From Kitasatospora xanthocidica (GTDB lineage: Bacteria > Actinomycetota > Actinomycetes > Streptomycetales > Streptomycetaceae), in assembly GCF_014656195.1 (NCBI RefSeq), contig NZ_BNBY01000006.1, positions 393,715-457,714 on the forward strand: a DNA stretch of 64,000 nt. The letters run 5' to 3'. The position numbers and the translations under genes were made by a program. The notes under the pieces are model-generated. The model was not told where the DNA came from, searched no databases, and saw only the letters and a list, made by a program, of their open reading frames with translations. Of the stretch, positions 15,923 through 27,262 are shown piece by piece; the stretch's first letter is position 1, and every line of letters starts with the position of its first letter.

Positions 15923-16885
15923 ATGGAGACTCGGGGTTCGCGACGCTCGCCACTGCTGCCGGTGGCGGTGCTGCTGGTGCTGGCGGCGCTCGCGGGGGCG
16001 CTGACCCTCGCCGCGCGCGGCCGGGCCGAGCGGCCGCGGGTGGTCCCGGCGACCTCCTCCGGCCCGGCCCCGGTGGACCTGGCGGCCCGGGTCGACGACT
16101 ACACGGCCGACTTCGCGGCGGGCGGCCCGTACACCGGGCCGGACGCGACGCAGCGCCGGGCGGTGGCCGACGGCGTGCTCGGCGCGCTGGACGGGCAGCC
16201 CGAGCAGGCGGGCCGGGAGCTGGCCAGGGCCGGCTACCGGCTCACCGAGTTCACCGAGGCCGCGACCGGCCGCCGGGTCGCCGAGATCGCCGACGGGGAC
16301 GAGGACCGGGGCCGCGGCTGGGGCCGGGTCTACCTGGACCTCTCGGCCCGGGCGAACTGGTCCGTGCAGGTGCCCCACCCGGTGTCGGACGCCCGTACCG
16401 AGGCGCTCGGCGTGGAGCTGTTCCGCGCCGCGCCCGGCGGCGTGCTGGTGCTCGCCGGGGCGCACCGCCGGGCCGGGGCGGACGGCTCCTCGGACGTCGC
16501 GCACCGCTCGGACACCGTCTTCGCCGCCGTGGTCGAGGCGCTCACCGGGCGCGGGCTGCCCGGCATCCAGGTGCACGGCTTCGACGAGGGCAGCCTGCCC
16601 GGGCAGGACGCGGTGGTCTCCAGCGGCGCCGGGCAGGCCGGACCGGCCGCCGAGCTCACGGCGGCCGGGCTGGGCCGGGCCGGGTACGCGGTCTGCCGGG
16701 CCTGGCGGGAGAAGTGCGGGCAGCTGGAGGGCACCACGAACGTCGAGGGCCGGTTCGCGGCCGGCGTCGGGGTGCCGTGGCTGCACGTCGAGCTGGGCAA
16801 CGGGCTGCGCACCGAGCCGGCCCGGCGCGCGGTGGTGGCCGGGGTGCTGGCGGAGACGGCGCGCAGCTGGGGCGCCAGGCCCTGA
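15923..16885 (+). CDS. Secreted/membrane-anchored protein, possible gamma-polyglutamate hydrolase-like
   Basis: 320 residues. The N-terminal hydrophobic segment LLPVAVLLVLAALAGALTLA is a signal anchor. The core carries VPHPVSDARTEALGVELF, AGAHRRAG, DVAHRSDTVFAAVVEAL, IQVHGFD and LHVELGNGLR. The order of histidines and the closing V-E-L-x-x-x-L-R motif recall zinc-dependent gamma-PGA hydrolases/N-formylglutamate amidohydrolase-like enzymes, but this is a weak, pattern-level resemblance. It is divergent from the pgs operon and shares its 224-bp promoter region, which supports a related role. Start ATG 15923 chosen by the signal sequence; longer starts upstream are unlikely. Confidence 0.65.
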   Translation: METRGSRRSPLLPVAVLLVLAALAGALTLAARGRAERPRVVPATSSGPAPVDLAARVDDYTADFAAGGPYTGPDATQRRAVADGVLGALDGQPEQAGRELARAGYRLTEFTEAATGRRVAEIADGDEDRGRGWGRVYLDLSARANWSVQVPHPVSDARTEALGVELFRAAPGGVLVLAGAHRRAGADGSSDVAHRSDTVFAAVVEALTGRGLPGIQVHGFDEGSLPGQDAVVSSGAGQAGPAAELTAAGLGRAGYAVCRAWREKCGQLEGTTNVEGRFAAGVGVPWLHVELGNGLRTEPARRAVVAGVLAETARSWGARP

Positions 16886-16903
16886 CCGGGGCCTGACGAG
16901 GGG

Positions 16904-17069
16904 CTAGGGCGTGTCTGACAATTCGCGTCGGATCAGCGCGCGGCGTTGGGGTGCGTGCATCGCAAGGCGGAGGAGGGAGTCCATGCGGAGCATCGGCGAC
17001 CGACGACAACGCGGCGAGGTGCGTGCCCCGGCGTCGCGCGCCCGGCGGGAATTGTCAGACACGCCCTAG
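16904..17069. mobile_element. MITE-like inverted-repeat element flanked by CTAG
   Basis: 166 bp bounded by CTAG on both sides. The ends form a near-perfect terminal inverted repeat beginning GGCGTGTCTGACAATTC just inside each CTAG. Inside it a second stem (16936-16963 with 17014-17041) contains seven G-T wobble positions and one mismatch, leaving a ~50-nt loop. There is no transposase. CTAG on each side looks like a 4-bp target duplication, so this is probably a non-autonomous element moved by an IS transposase acting in trans. It sits between convergent genes and could also act as a terminator. Confidence 0.65.
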
Positions 17070-17503
17070 CAGGGCCGGCGGCGCAGGTCCATGACGTAGT
17101 CGTGCGGGGCGCCGGCGCTCTCGGCGGCGTCGGCGATCAGGCCGAGGTAGCGGGCCGCGGGCAGGCCGCCCTCGTAGTCGTTGAGCACGTACGTCCAGAC
17201 CGGGATGGACCCGTCCAGGGTCTGCGCGCGCAGCTTGATCTTGCGGTAGATGCCGAGCTGGACGCCCTCCCAGCGGTCCAGCCCGTCCTCGTCCATCGGC
17301 GAGACGTCGTACAGCGAGACGAAGACCTGGTCCTTCTCGTCCTCGACGACGGTGGCCAGCGAGCCCTCCCAGCCGAGCTGCTCGCCGCCGAAGGTGAGCC
17401 GCCAGCCGTCCAGCCACCCCGTGCCGCGCAGTGGGGAGTGCGGGGCGCGGCGGGTCATCTGCCGGGCATCGAGGTTGGTGGCATACGCGGCGTAAAGGGG
17501 CAT
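17066..17503 (-). CDS. Gamma-glutamylcyclotransferase-like protein
   Basis: 145 residues of the GGCT/AIG2-like fold. The N-terminal MPLYAAYATNLD corresponds to the Y-G-S-N substrate loop (here YATN). The acidic segment DEDGLDRWEGVQLGIYRK carries the expected catalytic Glu, and VWTYVL leads into the final helices. The family releases 5-oxoproline from gamma-glutamyl compounds, though many bacterial members have no known substrate. Its TAG stop lies in the CTAG boundary of the adjacent MITE-like element. Start ATG 17503. Confidence 0.8.
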   Translation of the reverse strand: MPLYAAYATNLDARQMTRRAPHSPLRGTGWLDGWRLTFGGEQLGWEGSLATVVEDEKDQVFVSLYDVSPMDEDGLDRWEGVQLGIYRKIKLRAQTLDGSIPVWTYVLNDYEGGLPAARYLGLIADAAESAGAPHDYVMDLRRRPC

Positions 17504-17598
17504 GGGGGCCAGGGTAGCCCGGTCGGCGGGCGGTCCGGGCCCCCGGATTCGCACAGAGCGCCGACCCCGGCGTGGCGGCGCTCCCGGCGTGCGGGACA

Positions 17599-19053
17599 AT
17601 GGTGAGCGTGACTCGGATCGTGATCATCGGTGGCGGACCCGGCGGCTACGAGGCGGCCCTGGTCGCCGCACAGCTCGGCGCGGAGGTGACCGTCGTCGAC
17701 CGCGACGGTCTGGGCGGATCGGCGGTGCTCACGGACTGCGTTCCGTCGAAGACCCTGATCGCGACCGCGGAGGTGATGACCACCTTCGACAGCTCGTACG
17801 AGGAGCTCGGCATCCTCGTCGCGGACGACACCCCGCCGCTGGAGCAGGCGGCCCGGGTCATCGGCGTGGACCTGGGCAAAGTCAACCGCCGTGTGAAGCG
17901 ACTGGCGATCGCCCAGTCCCACGACATCACCCAGTCCGTCACCCGGGCCGGCGTCACCGTGCTGCGCGGCCGCGGCCGGCTCGGCTCCGGCGGGCAGGAC
18001 GTGGACGGCTCCCGCGAGGTCCTGGTGGACGCGCCCGACGGCACCGTGCAGTCGCTGCGCGCCGACGCGGTGCTGATCGCCACCGGCGCGCACCCGCGCG
18101 AGCTGCCGGACGCCCAGCCGGACGGCGAGCGGATCCTGACCTGGACCCAGGTGTACGACCTGGAGGAGCTGCCCCGCGAGCTGATCGTGGTCGGCTCCGG
18201 CGTGACCGGCGCCGAGTTCGCCGGCGCGTACCAGGCGCTCGGCTCCAAGGTCACCCTGGTGTCCAGCCGCGACCGGGTGCTGCCGGGCGAGGACCCGGAC
18301 GCCGCCGAGGTGCTGGAGGACGTCTTCCGGCGCCGCGGCATGAACGTGATGGGCCGTTCGCGGGCCGAGAGCGTCAAGCGGATCGGCGACCGGGTCGAGG
18401 TGACCCTGGCCGACGGCAAGGTGATCGAGGGCTCGCACTGCCTGATGGCCGTCGGCTCGGTCCCCAACACCTCCGAGATGGGCCTGGAGGAGGCCGGGAT
18501 CAAGCTGAACGACTGGGGCCAGATCCAGGTCGACCGGGTCTCCCGCACCACCGCCCCCGGCGTGTACGCGGCCGGCGACTGCACCGGCGTCTTCATGCTC
18601 GCCTCGGTGGCGGCCATGCAGGGCCGGATCGCGATGTACCACGCGCTCGGCGACGCGGTGCAGCCGCTGAACCTCAAGACCGTGGCCTCCAACGTCTTCA
18701 CCGACCCGGAGATCGCCACCGTCGGCTACACGGCGGCCGACGTGGAGTGCGGCAAGATGGACGCCGTCGTGGTCAAGCTCCCGCTGCGCGGCAACCCGCG
18801 GGCGAAGATGCAGGGCATCAGGGACGGCTTCGTGAAGCTGTTCTGCCGCCCGGGCACCGGCATCGTGGTCGGCGGCGTGGTGGTCGCCCCGCGGGCCAGC
18901 GAGCTGATCCACCCGATCTCGCTCGCGGTGGACGCCAATCTGACGGTCGAACAGGTGGCCAGCGCCTTCACCGTCTACCCGTCGGTCTCCGGCTCGACCG
19001 CCGAGGCCGCCCGGCAGCTGCACATCCGCAAGCGGGCCGACGGCGAATCCTGA
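17599..19053 (+). CDS. lpdA: NAD(P)H-quinone dehydrogenase of the LpdA type
   Basis: 484 residues of the pyridine nucleotide-disulfide oxidoreductase family. FAD-binding IIGGGPGGYEAA is N-terminal, a second Rossmann fold has VVGSGVTGAEFAG, and the FAD segment GVYAAGDCTG and a dimerisation domain follow. The usual CxxxxC redox pair of lipoamide dehydrogenases is replaced by GGSAVLTDCVPSK, with only one cysteine. This is the signature of actinobacterial flavoprotein quinone reductases such as mycobacterial LpdA (Rv3303c), not a lipoamide dehydrogenase. ATG 17599 is used; GTG 17608 (VTRIVII) is equally possible. Confidence 0.88.
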   Translation: MVSVTRIVIIGGGPGGYEAALVAAQLGAEVTVVDRDGLGGSAVLTDCVPSKTLIATAEVMTTFDSSYEELGILVADDTPPLEQAARVIGVDLGKVNRRVKRLAIAQSHDITQSVTRAGVTVLRGRGRLGSGGQDVDGSREVLVDAPDGTVQSLRADAVLIATGAHPRELPDAQPDGERILTWTQVYDLEELPRELIVVGSGVTGAEFAGAYQALGSKVTLVSSRDRVLPGEDPDAAEVLEDVFRRRGMNVMGRSRAESVKRIGDRVEVTLADGKVIEGSHCLMAVGSVPNTSEMGLEEAGIKLNDWGQIQVDRVSRTTAPGVYAAGDCTGVFMLASVAAMQGRIAMYHALGDAVQPLNLKTVASNVFTDPEIATVGYTAADVECGKMDAVVVKLPLRGNPRAKMQGIRDGFVKLFCRPGTGIVVGGVVVAPRASELIHPISLAVDANLTVEQVASAFTVYPSVSGSTAEAARQLHIRKRADGES

Positions 19054-19164
19054 GCTCAAGGCGTGAAGTTGGGGGCGGCTGCCGGTCGGTGGCCGCCCTT
19101 CGCGTACGGGTGATCGTCACCCGTACGGCGGGCGCAGTCCAGGGCTATTGACGGCGCGTATTGT

Positions 19165-19247
19165 ACGGTCACGCGCCGCTCGTGCGTGAGCAATTCCCGC
19201 TACGAGCTGCAAACGCCTGAAAGCAGACGGTCACGCAGGTTACCGTC
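19165..19247. promoter_or_regulatory. Repeat/inverted-repeat region upstream of the DeoR-family gene
   Basis: ACGGTCACGC occurs twice (19165-19174 and 19227-19236). The second overlaps an inverted repeat GACGGT-N10-ACCGTC (19226-19247) that ends 6 bp before the GTG start. A possible autoregulatory operator; TTGACG at about 19149 may be a -35 element. Confidence 0.4.
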
Positions 19248-19253
19248 GGTTCT

Positions 19254-20255
19254 GTGTTTGCTGCAGAACGTCGCCAGTTGATCCTCGAAATGGTGCGCGC
19301 CAACGGAGCCGTCTCGCTCCGGGAGTTGGCCCGCGTCGTCCAGACCTCCGAAGTGACCGTGCGCCGGGACGTGCGGGCGCTGGAGGCAGAAGGGCTCCTC
19401 GACCGCCGCCACGGCGGCGCGGTGCTCCCCGGCGGCTTCAGCCGCGAACCCGGATACCCGCAGAAGACCCACCTCTCCGCGGCGGAGAAGAGCGCCATCG
19501 CGGACCTCGCCGCCGGCCTGGTGGAGGAGGGGGACGCGGTGGTGGTCGGGGCCGGCACCACCACCCAGGAGCTGGCCCGCCGGCTGGCCCGGGTACCCGG
19601 TCTGACGGTGGTCACCAACTCGCTGCTGGTCGCCCAGGCGCTGGCGCACGCCAACCGGGTCGAGGTGGTGATGACCGGTGGCACCCTGCGCGGCTCCAAC
19701 TACGCCCTGGTGGGCAGCGGCGCCGAGCAGTCGCTGCAGGGGCTGAGGGTCACCAAGGCCTTCATCTCCGGCAGCGGGCTGACCGCCGAGCGCGGGCTGT
19801 CGACCGCGAACATGCTGTCCGCGAGCGTGGACCGGGCACTGGTGCAGTCGGCCGCCGAGGTCATCGTCCTCGCCGACCACACCAAGCTCGGCACGGACAG
19901 CATGTTCCCGACCGTCGCCACCGAGACGATCACCCGGCTGGTCACCGACGAGCAGGCCACCTCGGAGGACGGCACCGCCCGCGAGCTGGACGCGCTGGCC
20001 GACTGCGGGGTGCAGATCGACCTGGCGCCGATCGGGGCCGCCCCGAGCGGCGACGCCCCGGTGCACGGCACCGGCAGCGGGCCCGTCCACCAGACCCAGC
20101 CCGGCCCGCTGGCCCGCCGCACCGCCCCGCCCTCCGGCGGCGCCCCGCTGCCCGGCCAGCGCCGCCCCGGCGCCCACGGCGGACCGGGCGGGCCGGTCGG
20201 CCACGGCGGGATGCCGGTCCGGCTGGCCGAACTGGGCCTGCCGCGCGGCCGCTGA
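19254..20255 (+). CDS. DeoR/GlpR-family transcriptional regulator
   Basis: 333 residues. The N-terminal winged HTH has RQLILEMVRANGAVSLRELA and the DeoR signature VTVRRDVRALEAEGLLDRRHGG. The C-terminal sugar-phosphate sensor domain contains VGAGTTTQELA, VTNSLLVAQAL, GGTLRGSNYALVG and LADHTKLG. The last ~80 residues (after about 255) are Pro/Gly/Ala-rich and outside the conserved family core. Ligand unknown, typically a phosphorylated sugar; it is a candidate regulator for the nucleoside genes nearby, but this is not shown. GTG 19254. Confidence 0.88.
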   Translation: MFAAERRQLILEMVRANGAVSLRELARVVQTSEVTVRRDVRALEAEGLLDRRHGGAVLPGGFSREPGYPQKTHLSAAEKSAIADLAAGLVEEGDAVVVGAGTTTQELARRLARVPGLTVVTNSLLVAQALAHANRVEVVMTGGTLRGSNYALVGSGAEQSLQGLRVTKAFISGSGLTAERGLSTANMLSASVDRALVQSAAEVIVLADHTKLGTDSMFPTVATETITRLVTDEQATSEDGTARELDALADCGVQIDLAPIGAAPSGDAPVHGTGSGPVHQTQPGPLARRTAPPSGGAPLPGQRRPGAHGGPGGPVGHGGMPVRLAELGLPRGR

Positions 20256-20273
20256 GCCCGGCGGGCCGCCGCC

Positions 20274-20362
20274 GCTCCGAAACGCGACCGCTCCGAAACG
20301 CGATCGCTCCGCCCCTTCCGAAACGCGACCGCTCCGAAACAAGACGCTCCGAAACGCGACCG
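20274..20362. repeat. 16-bp-period tandem repeat GCTCCGAAACGCGACC
   Basis: About five copies of GCTCCGAAACGCGAYC, some degenerate or partly deleted, follow the DeoR stop. The last copy runs into the terminator stem. Confidence 0.65.
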
Positions 20363-20394
20363 GTCCGCACGCCCCGAGGGCGTACGGACCGGTC
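20358..20394. terminator. Bidirectional hairpin terminator
   Basis: 17-bp stem (GACCGGTCCGCACGCCC and its complement, one mismatch) with a 3-nt loop, between the convergent DeoR and accA genes. Confidence 0.8.
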
Positions 20395-20410
20395 GGAGCT
20401 TCCGGACGGG

Positions 20411-22186
<1,776 letters not shown>

Positions 22187-22254
22187 TGTGGCTCCCTTCT
22201 TGAACCTCGTTGAGTTTATGGATTCCTGGGCAGTACCGGCGAGTAGCCCCGGGT

Positions 22255-22270
22255 TGTGAACTATCCCACA
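22255..22270. promoter_or_regulatory. Crp-like palindrome upstream of accA
   Basis: TGTGAACTATCCCACA (GTG-N8-CAC). It matches 14 of 16 positions of the site at 54890-54905. The spacing fits the general cAMP-receptor-protein pattern TGTGA-N6-TCACA. Adenylate cyclase is encoded at 27263. Confidence 0.4.
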
Positions 22271-22421
22271 CGCTCGGTGATGGGATTCAGGGGTCGGAAC
22301 CGGCCGGTAGGAAGACTCCGCAGCTCGTAGGGGTGGGGCCGCGGCGGCAGGGGGCCACAGGGGGTGACGGAGCGGCGGCGTGGCGGGACGGTGGCATGGA
22401 CCACACTCTCGCCCGGACCGC

Positions 22422-23156
22422 TCAAGCGGCGCCGGAGCGGGCGGCGGGCCGCTGCACCGCCTCGGCCGTCACGTCGGCCACCAGCTCCACCATGTCCGGC
22501 CCGTACGCCTCCGGGTTGACGACCCGGAGCACCAGCGCGAAGGTGCCGTTGCGGCCGTGCCGGCGGGCGAGTTCGCGGTGGTGGGCGACCAGGTAGCGCA
22601 CCCCGGCCTGGTTGGCGGTGCCGGTCTGGCCGGAGATCAGGAACACCGGACGGCCGCCGTCCGGGGTGGCGATCCGGGCCAGCAGGGTGTGCGCCTGGTC
22701 CTGGTCGGCCGTGTAGTCGCGCTCGCCCACCACCAGCACGTTGCTGCCCGGGCCGGGGCCCGAGGTGACCAGCACGCCCGGCAGGCCCCAGGCCAGGTGG
22801 GCGGCCATCCGCTCGTTGCTGACCGGGCCGCCCAGGCAGAGCTCGGTCTTGGCGCCCAGGCCCCGGTGCGCGGCGTCGTGCGCGACCAGCTCGGGCCGCG
22901 CGCCGCACTCCTCGACCAGCCCGGCCAGCCACATCAGGGCGTAGGCGTCCCGGCGGGTCACGGTGTTCGCGTGCGAGCCCGCGCCGACGCTGCGCGGCAC
23001 CACTATCAGGCACTCGCTGTCGGCCGGCAGCCCGAGGAACTCCCGCACCCGTTCGACCCGGCGGCGCCGCCGCACGGCCTGGGCGAGCCAGCCGAGGCCG
23101 GCGCTGATGGCGCTGGCCACCAGCCCCAGCACCACGTTGAGCACGCTGTCGGTCAT
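22422..23156 (-). CDS. Hypothetical protein with N-terminal membrane helix
   Basis: 244 residues. One N-terminal hydrophobic helix ([20 protein letters not shown]) is followed by a basic stretch ([10 protein letters not shown]) and a soluble alpha/beta domain with [36 protein letters not shown] and [20 protein letters not shown] do not recognise a named family. The pattern suggests a membrane-anchored cytosolic domain. It lies between accA and maf on the same strand, with 235 bp to accA; start ATG 23156. Confidence 0.7.
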   Translation of the reverse strand: MTDSVLNVVLGLVASAISAGLGWLAQAVRRRRRVERVREFLGLPADSECLIVVPRSVGAGSHANTVTRRDAYALMWLAGLVEECGARPELVAHDAAHRGLGAKTELCLGGPVSNERMAAHLAWGLPGVLVTSGPGPGSNVLVVGERDYTADQDQAHTLLARIATPDGGRPVFLISGQTGTANQAGVRYLVAHHRELARRHGRNGTFALVLRVVNPEAYGPDMVELVADVTAEAVQRPAARSGAA

Positions 23157-23219
23157 CGCCGCTCCCTCCCCCGTCCGGACGGCGGTCAGCTTAGAGGGAG
23201 GGACACCGGGTGCGGGAGG

Positions 23220-23822
23220 TCACGTCGTCCACAGATCGACGATGCGCACGTCGAGGTCGGCGAGCAGCCGGCGCAGCAGCGGCAGGGACAGGCCGATGAC
23301 GTTGCCCGGGTCGCCGTCGATGCCCTCGACGAACGGTGCCGAGCGGCCGTCCAGGGTGAACGCCCCGGCCACGTACAGCGGTTCGCCGGAGGCCACGTAC
23401 GCGGCGATCTCCTCGTCGTCCGGGGTGCCGAAGCGGACGGTGGTGGAGGCGGTGGCCGAGGACTGCCGGCCGGTCGCCGTGTCGATGACGCAGTGGCCGG
23501 TGCGCAGCACCCCGGCGCGGCCGCGCATCGACTGCCAGCGGGCGACGGCCTCGGCGGCGTCGGCGGGCTTGCCGAGCGCCAGCCCGTCCAGCTCCAGGAC
23601 GGAGTCGCAGCCGATCACCAGCTCGCCGTCGGCGAGTTCGGCGGCGACGGCCTTCGCCTTGGCCTCGGCCAGCACGAGCGCGAGCTCGGCGGGGGAGGCG
23701 GCGGTGATCGCGTCCTCGTCGACGCCGCTGACCACCACGCGCGGGTCGAGACCCGCCTGGCGGAGCAGCCCGAGGCGGGCGGGGGAGGCGGAGGCGAGGA
23801 CGAGGGAGCGCTGGTCGGTCAT
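23220..23822 (-). CDS. maf: Maf-family nucleoside triphosphate pyrophosphatase
   Basis: About 200 residues. The N-terminal [19 protein letters not shown] is the Maf signature; [16 protein letters not shown] is the second, with the catalytic acidic residue; [14 protein letters not shown] and [12 protein letters not shown] complete the fold. Maf enzymes hydrolyse dTTP/UTP or modified nucleotides to monophosphates and pyrophosphate, a house-cleaning role linked to septum control. Maf beside the acyl-CoA carboxylase genes is typical of streptomycetes. ATG 23822; GTG 23828 is an alternative. Confidence 0.92.
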   Translation of the reverse strand: MTDQRSLVLASASPARLGLLRQAGLDPRVVVSGVDEDAITAASPAELALVLAEAKAKAVAAELADGELVIGCDSVLELDGLALGKPADAAEAVARWQSMRGRAGVLRTGHCVIDTATGRQSSATASTTVRFGTPDDEEIAAYVASGEPLYVAGAFTLDGRSAPFVEGIDGDPGNVIGLSLPLLRRLLADLDVRIVDLWTT

Positions 23823-23856
23823 GGCCACCAGCGTAGGGGGTGCCGGTATCCCCCGT

Positions 23857-23997
23857 TCAGGTGAACGACCGGGAGATCATGATCAGGACGGAGCCCACCA
23901 GCACGATGGCGAAGAGCACCTTGCCGGCCCGCTGCATCCGCTCCTGCATCCGACGGGCCTCGGGCGAGGGCTCGTCGCGGGGGTCTGACCAGAGCAC
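23857..23997 (-). CDS. Small single-pass membrane protein, 46 aa
   Basis: GTG 23997 starts a 46-residue frame, [10 protein letters not shown]..., with an acidic/basic N-terminal half ([14 protein letters not shown]) and one clear transmembrane helix, [15 protein letters not shown], ending RSFT. A GGACGG lies upstream of the start. Codon third positions are strongly G/C biased as in real genes. It sits between maf and the carboxylase epsilon gene, all on the minus strand. Function unknown. Confidence 0.65.
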   Translation of the reverse strand: MLWSDPRDEPSPEARRMQERMQRAGKVLFAIVLVGSVLIMISRSFT

Positions 23998-24072
23998 CCG
24001 TCCAGAGTGCGCCGTGCCCGGGGGCGGGCGCCTGAGTATCCGTACTCAGGTTTCCGGCGATCCGGACGGAAG

Positions 24073-24108
24073 GGCCCCGCGGTGCGGGACGTCCCGCACC
24101 GCAGGGCC
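24073..24108 (-). terminator. Hairpin terminator after carboxylase epsilon gene
   Basis: 18-bp arms (GGCCCCGCGGTGCGGGAC and complement, one mismatch) with essentially no loop, just downstream of the pccE stop on the minus strand. Confidence 0.75.
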
Positions 24109-24139
24109 TCGGTGTTCTCGTAAGGCTCCCGTACCGGTT

Positions 24140-24361
24140 TCAGCGTGCCCAGCCCGAGGTCCGCCAGGCGTCGGCGGCCGGGCGGAGGGCGGGGCGGAGC
24201 AGGCGGGAGCGGTCGTTCCAGGGGGAGGCCGGGCCGGCGCCGGCCTGACGCGCCGCCTCGGCGGCGGCCTGCGCGGCGGCGGCCCGGGCCTGGACCACCG
24301 CCAGAACGGTGGCCAGCTCCTCGGGGGTCGGCTGCCCGTGCAGCACGTGGATCGGGGACAT
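24140..24361 (-). CDS. pccE: Acyl-CoA carboxylase epsilon subunit
   Basis: 73 residues. It begins MSPIHVLHGQPTPEELATVL, the conserved opening of actinobacterial carboxylase epsilon subunits (h-x-G-x-P-T-x-E-E-L-A-A-L), followed by an Ala-rich helix and a Trp-containing C terminus (SPWNDRSRLLR...TSGWAR). The epsilon subunit stabilises or activates the alpha-beta complex. ATG 24361 has a GGGAGAG ribosome site and lies 29 bp after the beta subunit stop, so the two are co-transcribed. Confidence 0.88.
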   Translation of the reverse strand: MSPIHVLHGQPTPEELATVLAVVQARAAAAQAAAEAARQAGAGPASPWNDRSRLLRPALRPAADAWRTSGWAR

Positions 24362-24390
24362 GGCTGGTTCTCTCCCGACAGGGGTGGGGC

Positions 24391-25980
<1,590 letters not shown>

Positions 25981-26222
25981 CCGGTGGCTCTCCCTGATCC
26001 TTGGCCGCGACCTGTTCGAGTGCGAGCGGACCGGGTGGTGGGGGTCCGCGCAAGAGGGCAGGGCGGCGCTACGAACTACCGCTGGGTAGCGTAGCCAGCG
26101 CGGAGGGCGATCCGGCACGTCCTGGCGTTATGGCCATCGACACAGTTTTGTTGACGGCCGTTCTGCGGGACGATGGGGCGGCCTACGCCCCGCGGCCGTG
26201 CCCACGTCCTAGGGTTTCCCGC

Positions 26223-27116
26223 ATGAACGCCTCCGACACCCCCCGCCGCAGCGGACTGCGCGGCTTCGGCCACTCCGGACCGTCCCCCTGGACCGACCTG
26301 GACCGCCCGCCGCTGGACGCGGAGGCGCTGCGCCACGACCTGCTCGTCCCGGGCGGTCTCTGGACCTCCCTGGACGTCGTCGCCGAGACCGGCTCCACCA
26401 ACAGCGACCTGGCCGCCCGCGCCAGGGCCGGCGCCGCCCAGGGCGCCGTGCTGGTGGCCGAGGCGCAGAGCGCCGCGCGCGGCCGGCTGGACCGGCAGTG
26501 GACCGCCCCGGCCCGCTCCGGGCTGTTCCTGTCCGTCCTGCTGCGCCCCGAGGAGGTGCCGGTCGAGCGCTACGGCTGGCTGCCGATCCTGGTCGGGGTG
26601 GCCGCGGCCAGCACGCTCGGCCGGATCGCCGAGGTCGAGGTCGGGCTGAAGTGGCCCAACGACCTGCAGATGGAGATCGACGGCGCGGAGCGCAAGCTGG
26701 GCGGCATCCTCACAGAGCTGTCCGGCGGCGCCGTGGTCGTCGGCCTCGGCATCAACGTCACGCTGCGGGCCGAGGAACTGCCGGTACCCACCGCCGGCTC
26801 CCTCGCGCTGGCCGGGGCCGCCACCACCGACCGCGGCACCCTGCTGCGGGCGCTGCTGCGCGAACTCGCCGGGCTGTACCGGGAGTGGACGGCCGCCGCC
26901 GGCGACCCGCACGCCAGCGACCTGATGCGCGCCTACACCGACCGCTGCACCACGCTGGGCCGCCCGGTGAAGGTCCACCTGCCCGGTGACACCGAGCTGG
27001 CCGGCGAGGCGGTGGCGATCGACAGGGACGGCCGGCTGGTGGTCCGTACACCCGACGGCGCACGCCGGGCGGTCGGTGCGGGTGACGTCGTCCACGTGCG
27101 CCCCGAACCCCGCTGA
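26223..27116 (+). CDS. birA: Biotin--[acetyl-CoA-carboxylase] ligase
   Basis: 297 residues. The conserved ligase core has ETGSTNSDLAARA, AEAQSAARGRLDRQW (biotinyl-AMP loop), GLFLSVLLRP, LKWPNDLQM and KLGGILTEL, followed by the SH3-like C-terminal domain. The N-terminal ~35 residues carry no DNA-binding HTH, so it is a group I, non-repressor ligase. It biotinylates the Lys of AccA encoded nearby. Start ATG 26223, divergent from pccB. Confidence 0.94.
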   Translation: MNASDTPRRSGLRGFGHSGPSPWTDLDRPPLDAEALRHDLLVPGGLWTSLDVVAETGSTNSDLAARARAGAAQGAVLVAEAQSAARGRLDRQWTAPARSGLFLSVLLRPEEVPVERYGWLPILVGVAAASTLGRIAEVEVGLKWPNDLQMEIDGAERKLGGILTELSGGAVVVGLGINVTLRAEELPVPTAGSLALAGAATTDRGTLLRALLRELAGLYREWTAAAGDPHASDLMRAYTDRCTTLGRPVKVHLPGDTELAGEAVAIDRDGRLVVRTPDGARRAVGAGDVVHVRPEPR

Positions 27117-27262
27117 ACGGCAGTCTTCACCTCTCCTTGACCCGGGCTGATGCCCCGGATCCGGCGATTCCGTGCGAACATTCCACCTGGCAACGGTGTG
27201 AGGCGCGCCACTGCCCGCCCGGGTGGCGGGCGGTGCGCCCGGACAGGTAGGACACGAGGCGA

